Shown: positions 41,871 through 62,716 of the stretch, piece after piece
Layout of the letters: every line of letters starts with the position of its first letter
Numbering within the stretch: the stretch's first letter is position 1
Assembly (NCBI RefSeq): GCF_016741935.1
Contig: NZ_JAERRG010000042.1
Span: 1 to 62,716, forward strand
DNA: 62,716 nt
Source: Streptomyces endocoffeicus
GTDB lineage: Bacteria > Actinomycetota > Actinomycetes > Streptomycetales > Streptomycetaceae
Direction of reading: 5' to 3'
The notes under the pieces: model-generated
Databases searched by the model: none
Told to the model about the DNA's origin: nothing
The model's input: the letters and a program-made list of their open reading frames with translations, nothing else
Program-made: the position numbers and the translations under genes

Positions 41871-43181
41871 TCATCGGAAGCGTTTGAGAAACCCGGACAG
41901 CGCCACGTCCGGGTCCTGTGCCACTGCCGAAACCATTGACGCGTAGGTGTCCGCCATCGCGGACACGAGCTCCGGTGGATAGACCCCCTCGGCCCAGCGC
42001 AGCACTCCGTTCAGCCCGTCCGGCCGGGGGGTGATGAACAGTTCCAGGTCGAAGTGGCTGCTCACGCCGGCGGGGAAGGGCAGCGCCACCGCCTCCAGGC
42101 CGTTGAAGTCCGTCCCGGCGGCGCCGTCCGCGTTCGGCGGCGTGGCCAGCATGTTGAACGCCACCTCGCCGGCCCGGGACACGGTCCGCGGCGTCGTGCC
42201 GGGGTGGGTCACCACATTGAAGATCGGGTACTCCTGGTGGGCCATCGCGTCCAGGGACGTGGTCCGGGTCAGCCGCAACACGTCCCGGAACGTGGGCTCG
42301 GAGGGCAGGTCCACCCGCAGATAGGTCAGATTGGCGAACTGCCCGACGGTGTTCCAGGCCTCGGGGCGGATCCGGTTGGCGTGGATCGAGCAGACCACCA
42401 GCCCGAGTTCCTCGGTCGCCGCGTGCAGCACGCCGTACAACAGGGCCAGCAGCGCCGCGTACAACGTGGTGCGCTCGGCGGTGGCGAGTTCCCGTAGCGC
42501 GGCCACATCGCCGGGTGCGAACGCGATATCGACCGTTCTGGACGGCGGCCGCCGCTCGCCGAACTTCTCCGCCCGCTGACGCAGCCCGGCCCACTTCAGC
42601 AGCGGCGCCTGCCGGTCCCAGTACTCGGCGTGGCGGCGGCCCGGCTCACCGGCCAGCCGGGCATCCCGCCAGGTGTAGTAGTCGCCGGGCAGCCACTCGA
42701 CGGCAGGGAGCGGCTCGGTCGCCACACCGGTTTCGGCGTTGTAGAACCGGGCCAGGTCGCGGCGGATCAGGGCGTTCGACCACGCGTCGGTGACCCGGTG
42801 GTTCACGTTGATCAGCAGAAGCTGCTCGGTGTCGGCCAGCCGGTACAGGTCGGCCGTGAGCGGCAGGCCGTCCGGGTCGAACATCTCGGCCATGCGCGCG
42901 GCCATCAGCCGCTCGGCCTCATCCGGCTCGGACACGACGCTCTCGCTCAGCGGCAGGTGAACGCCAGGAGGCAGGACGTGCTCGCGCAGCCTGCGCAGCC
43001 CGGCCCGCTCGTATGTGATCCGCAGCGCCTCGTGCCGGTCCACCACCCGGTCGAGCGCACGGCTGAGCGCGGCCCGGTCCAGTGGTCCACGGAACCGGTA
43101 GATAATGGGCACGCTCATCAGGCCGCCGGCGAGGACTTTGTCGTCCGGCACCAGCAACCGGTGCTTGTCCGACTCGGTCAT
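41871..43181 (-). CDS. Free-standing NRPS-type condensation domain
   Basis: A 436-residue protein consisting only of a condensation domain. The active-site motif HHxxxDG reads Asn127-His128-Arg-Val-Thr-Asp132-Ala133 (NVNHRVTDAWS): the catalytic second His and the structural Asp are kept, while the first His and the Gly are changed. Other expected parts are seen: DRHEALRITYE near the N-terminus and VGQFANLTYLRVDLP in the second half. Free-standing C domains join a carrier-bound acyl group to an amine or alcohol. The start overlaps the adenylation-carrier gene by 4 bp. With no thioesterase on the PKS, it is the best candidate for chain release or ester/amide formation. Confidence 0.9.
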   Translation of the reverse strand: MTESDKHRLLVPDDKVLAGGLMSVPIIYRFRGPLDRAALSRALDRVVDRHEALRITYERAGLRRLREHVLPPGVHLPLSESVVSEPDEAERLMAARMAEMFDPDGLPLTADLYRLADTEQLLLINVNHRVTDAWSNALIRRDLARFYNAETGVATEPLPAVEWLPGDYYTWRDARLAGEPGRRHAEYWDRQAPLLKWAGLRQRAEKFGERRPPSRTVDIAFAPGDVAALRELATAERTTLYAALLALLYGVLHAATEELGLVVCSIHANRIRPEAWNTVGQFANLTYLRVDLPSEPTFRDVLRLTRTTSLDAMAHQEYPIFNVVTHPGTTPRTVSRAGEVAFNMLATPPNADGAAGTDFNGLEAVALPFPAGVSSHFDLELFITPRPDGLNGVLRWAEGVYPPELVSAMADTYASMVSAVAQDPDVALSGFLKRFR

Positions 43182-45043
43182 CGGCCGGCTCCCCTCGTGG
43201 TGTCGGATGTCCGCTCGCCGATCGCCGCGGCCATCGCCTCGATCGTCGTGATGTCGGTGAAGAGCTCAGCCGGGGTGATGGCCACGCCGAGGCTGTCCTC
43301 GACCAGGCTCAGCAGCACCATCCCGGCCATCGAGTCCCCGCCCAGGGCCATGAAATCGTTGTCCACGCCGATATCCTCCCGCTTGAGCACGAGCGACCAC
43401 AGCCCCTTGACCATGGCCTCGACCGGCGTCCGGGGGGCGGTCCGCCCGTCCGGTTCCGCCGTCGGCTCGGCCGCGGTCAGCTCCTCGGCCAGCACCTTGG
43501 CCAGCGAGCCGCGCTGGATCTTGCCGGATTCGGCGACCGGGATGTCCGCGCGGCGCAGGAAGAGCCGGGGCACCTTGACCGGAGCGAGCCGCTGCCCGAG
43601 GTACGCCCGGAACTCCTCGTCGCCCAGCGTCGCGCCCGGCCCGAGCACGAGCACGGCACCGAGCTGTTCGTCGCGGACCGGGTCGGGGATGCCGAACGCG
43701 ACCGCCTCGGCCACCGCGGGATGGCTCAGCATCGCGGCCTCCACCTCGAACGGCGACACCTTCTCGCCGCCCACGTTGACCATCTCCTTGACCCGCCCGG
43801 TGATCAGGAACGAGCCGTCCGGCAGCAACCGGCCCAGGTCACCGGTGCGCAGCCAGCCGGCCCCTTGCGCGTCGCCGGTGTCGCCGGTGTCGCTGGCGGA
43901 GCCGCCGCGAACGAACGGGGACTCCAGGCCGGGCGGCCACACGTACCCGTGCATGACGTTCGCACCGCGGATGACGATCTCGCCGGACGCGTCCGCCGCG
44001 GTGCTGACCTGACCGTGCCGCTCGAGGACCGCGACCTCGGAGCCGGTGGGGACGAGCCCGGCGGCGCCCGGATCGCCCGGCAGCGGAGTCGAGGCGATCT
44101 GGTGCGCCTCGGACATCCCGTACGACTCGACCACCGGCAGGCCGTAGCCGGTCTCGAGCTCGGCCCGCAGGCCCGCGGTCAGGGCCCCGGAGCCGCAGCG
44201 GACGAAGCGCAGCGGGCCGGGCCACTCGCGGTCCCGGGGGACGTGCCGCACCATCAGCCGGTGCATGGTCGGGGTGGCCGAGAGCCAGGTCGCCTCGCTG
44301 TCCAGCGCGTGCCGCAGTGCGGTGGCCGGGTCCGGGGCCGGCGCGCAGACGATGCTGCCGCCCGGGAGCAGCGAGGCGATCAGCGAACCGACCAGGCCCT
44401 GAACGTGGAAGAACGGCATGATGTTGAACCGGCGGTCGGAGTCGGTCAGATGGTAGGCGTCCACCGTGGCCTGGGCGGCCGCGACCACGCCGGCGGCGCT
44501 GAGGGACACGACCTTGCCGATGGAGGTCGTACCCGAGGTCCGCAGCAGCAGCGCCTCGTCCGGATACGGCCCGGTCGCCGCCGTCTCGGCCGGGCGGCCG
44601 CCGCCCCGCTCCTCCACCACCACGTCCTCGCCGGTGAACCGGAGTGTCACCGCCGGTGCCTTGGCCGCCGCCACCTGCTGCGCGGCGGCGGTTCCGGCTC
44701 CGTCGGCCAGCACGATCAGCGCGACATCGAGGGTGTCCAGGTAGTCCTGGGTCTCGGCGGCCGACCAGAGTGGGTTGACCGGGCAGCACGCCGCGGCGGC
44801 GAGCACGCCGAGCAGCAGCGCGGCGCTGTCGGCGTCCTCTCCGGGGACCACCGCGACCCGGTGCCCGGGGCGCACCCCCAGCCCGGTCAGCGCCGCGCGG
44901 ACGGCGTGCACGCGGCCGGCCAGGCGCCGGTAGCTCAGCCCGGCCGGGTCGCCCGGCACGAGGATCGCGGGCGCGTCACCCCGGGTCCGCGCATGACGCT
45001 CAATGACCGCGAGTACCGGGCTGCCGGCATCGGGGTTCGACAT
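43178..45043 (-). CDS. Adenylation-carrier (A-T) didomain protein
   Basis: A 621-residue acid-activating protein. Residues ~1-515 are an ANL adenylating enzyme: RTSGTTSIGKVVSLS (P-loop), PFFHVQGLVGSL, SYGMSEAHQIAS, RTGDLGRLLPDG, GRVKEMVNVGGEKVSPFEVE and the lysine of ESGKIQRGSL. PFFHVQGL and TWLSATPTMHRL resemble oxalyl-CoA synthetase/AAE3-type ligases more than amino-acid-specific NRPS A domains; the Asp that binds an alpha-amino group is not evident. Residues ~540-610 are a carrier domain with phosphopantetheine Ser571 (ALGGDSMAG). GGAAAGG precedes ATG 45043, 41 bp after the PKS stop. It probably loads a small carboxylic or dicarboxylic acid onto its own carrier for the condensation protein. 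Confidence 0.9.
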   Translation of the reverse strand: MSNPDAGSPVLAVIERHARTRGDAPAILVPGDPAGLSYRRLAGRVHAVRAALTGLGVRPGHRVAVVPGEDADSAALLLGVLAAAACCPVNPLWSAAETQDYLDTLDVALIVLADGAGTAAAQQVAAAKAPAVTLRFTGEDVVVEERGGGRPAETAATGPYPDEALLLRTSGTTSIGKVVSLSAAGVVAAAQATVDAYHLTDSDRRFNIMPFFHVQGLVGSLIASLLPGGSIVCAPAPDPATALRHALDSEATWLSATPTMHRLMVRHVPRDREWPGPLRFVRCGSGALTAGLRAELETGYGLPVVESYGMSEAHQIASTPLPGDPGAAGLVPTGSEVAVLERHGQVSTAADASGEIVIRGANVMHGYVWPPGLESPFVRGGSASDTGDTGDAQGAGWLRTGDLGRLLPDGSFLITGRVKEMVNVGGEKVSPFEVEAAMLSHPAVAEAVAFGIPDPVRDEQLGAVLVLGPGATLGDEEFRAYLGQRLAPVKVPRLFLRRADIPVAESGKIQRGSLAKVLAEELTAAEPTAEPDGRTAPRTPVEAMVKGLWSLVLKREDIGVDNDFMALGGDSMAGMVLLSLVEDSLGVAITPAELFTDITTIEAMAAAIGERTSDTTRGAGR

Positions 45044-45084
45044 GGAACAACCTTTCCGTGGACTTGGATCGTGGGTGGCCTGTG

Positions 45085-62716
<17,632 letters not shown>

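Overview
The window reads as actinomycete chromosome, almost certainly Streptomyces. GC is very high with strong third-position GC, GTG starts and ATGA stop/start overlaps are common, and the gene content is typical of the genus: a type I modular polyketide synthase, a secreted xylan-degrading enzyme under a CebR-like box, DUF6153/DUF5134-type copper proteins, a PucR-type regulator and rare TTA codons. The species cannot be named from the sequence. No tRNA, rRNA, CRISPR array, integrase or intact insertion sequence was seen.

Left part (1-30.3 kb). This is a string of independent small loci: an NTF2-like gene divergent from a MarR regulator across two palindromes; an NAD(P)H-binding protein; a malic enzyme-fumarase operon; a secreted beta-barrel protein; a seven-bladed WD40 protein; a TetR-controlled catabolic operon (SDR, ADP-forming acyl-CoA ligase, acyl-CoA dehydrogenase, enoyl-CoA hydratase, NCS1 permease) with two matching 17-bp operators; a decayed ATP-grasp-like gene; a GH10-GH62 xylanase/arabinofuranosidase; a secreted serine hydrolase with a TTA codon; a cytoplasmic beta-propeller protein; a cysteine-synthase-like enzyme coupled to an MFS exporter; a copper locus (Tat lipoprotein multicopper oxidase, three small His/Met-rich membrane proteins, a DUF5134-type protein, a CsoR-like box); and a scar of two truncated genes.

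Middle (30.3-41.9 kb). A minus-strand operon encodes a fused urease gamma/beta subunit, a divergent urease alpha subunit whose active-site flap is altered, an MHS-family transporter, a thiamine-diphosphate 2-oxoacid decarboxylase-like enzyme, an aldehyde dehydrogenase and an NTF2-like protein. It is divergent from a PucR/CdaR-type regulator. No urease accessory genes are present. The combination looks like a pathway for a nitrogen-rich 2-oxo acid, possibly derived from arginine or a ureido compound. A methyltransferase, an alpha/beta hydrolase and a second SDR separate it from the next locus.

Right part (41.9-62.7 kb). This is the 3' end of a biosynthetic gene cluster on the minus strand that continues past the right edge. 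One giant PKS gene carries AT(malonyl)-DH-ER-KR-ACP, then KS-AT(methylmalonyl)-DH-KR(inactive)-ACP, then KS-AT(methylmalonyl)-DH-ER-KR-ACP. It ends in an abnormal unit of an intact KS, an AT with a mutated active site and a large internal deletion, and a DH-like relic, with no ACP and no thioesterase. Directly downstream lie an acid-activating adenylation protein with its own carrier domain and a free-standing condensation-domain protein. These two probably perform chain release or an acyl transfer that replaces the thioesterase. This unit is the most unusual system in the window.
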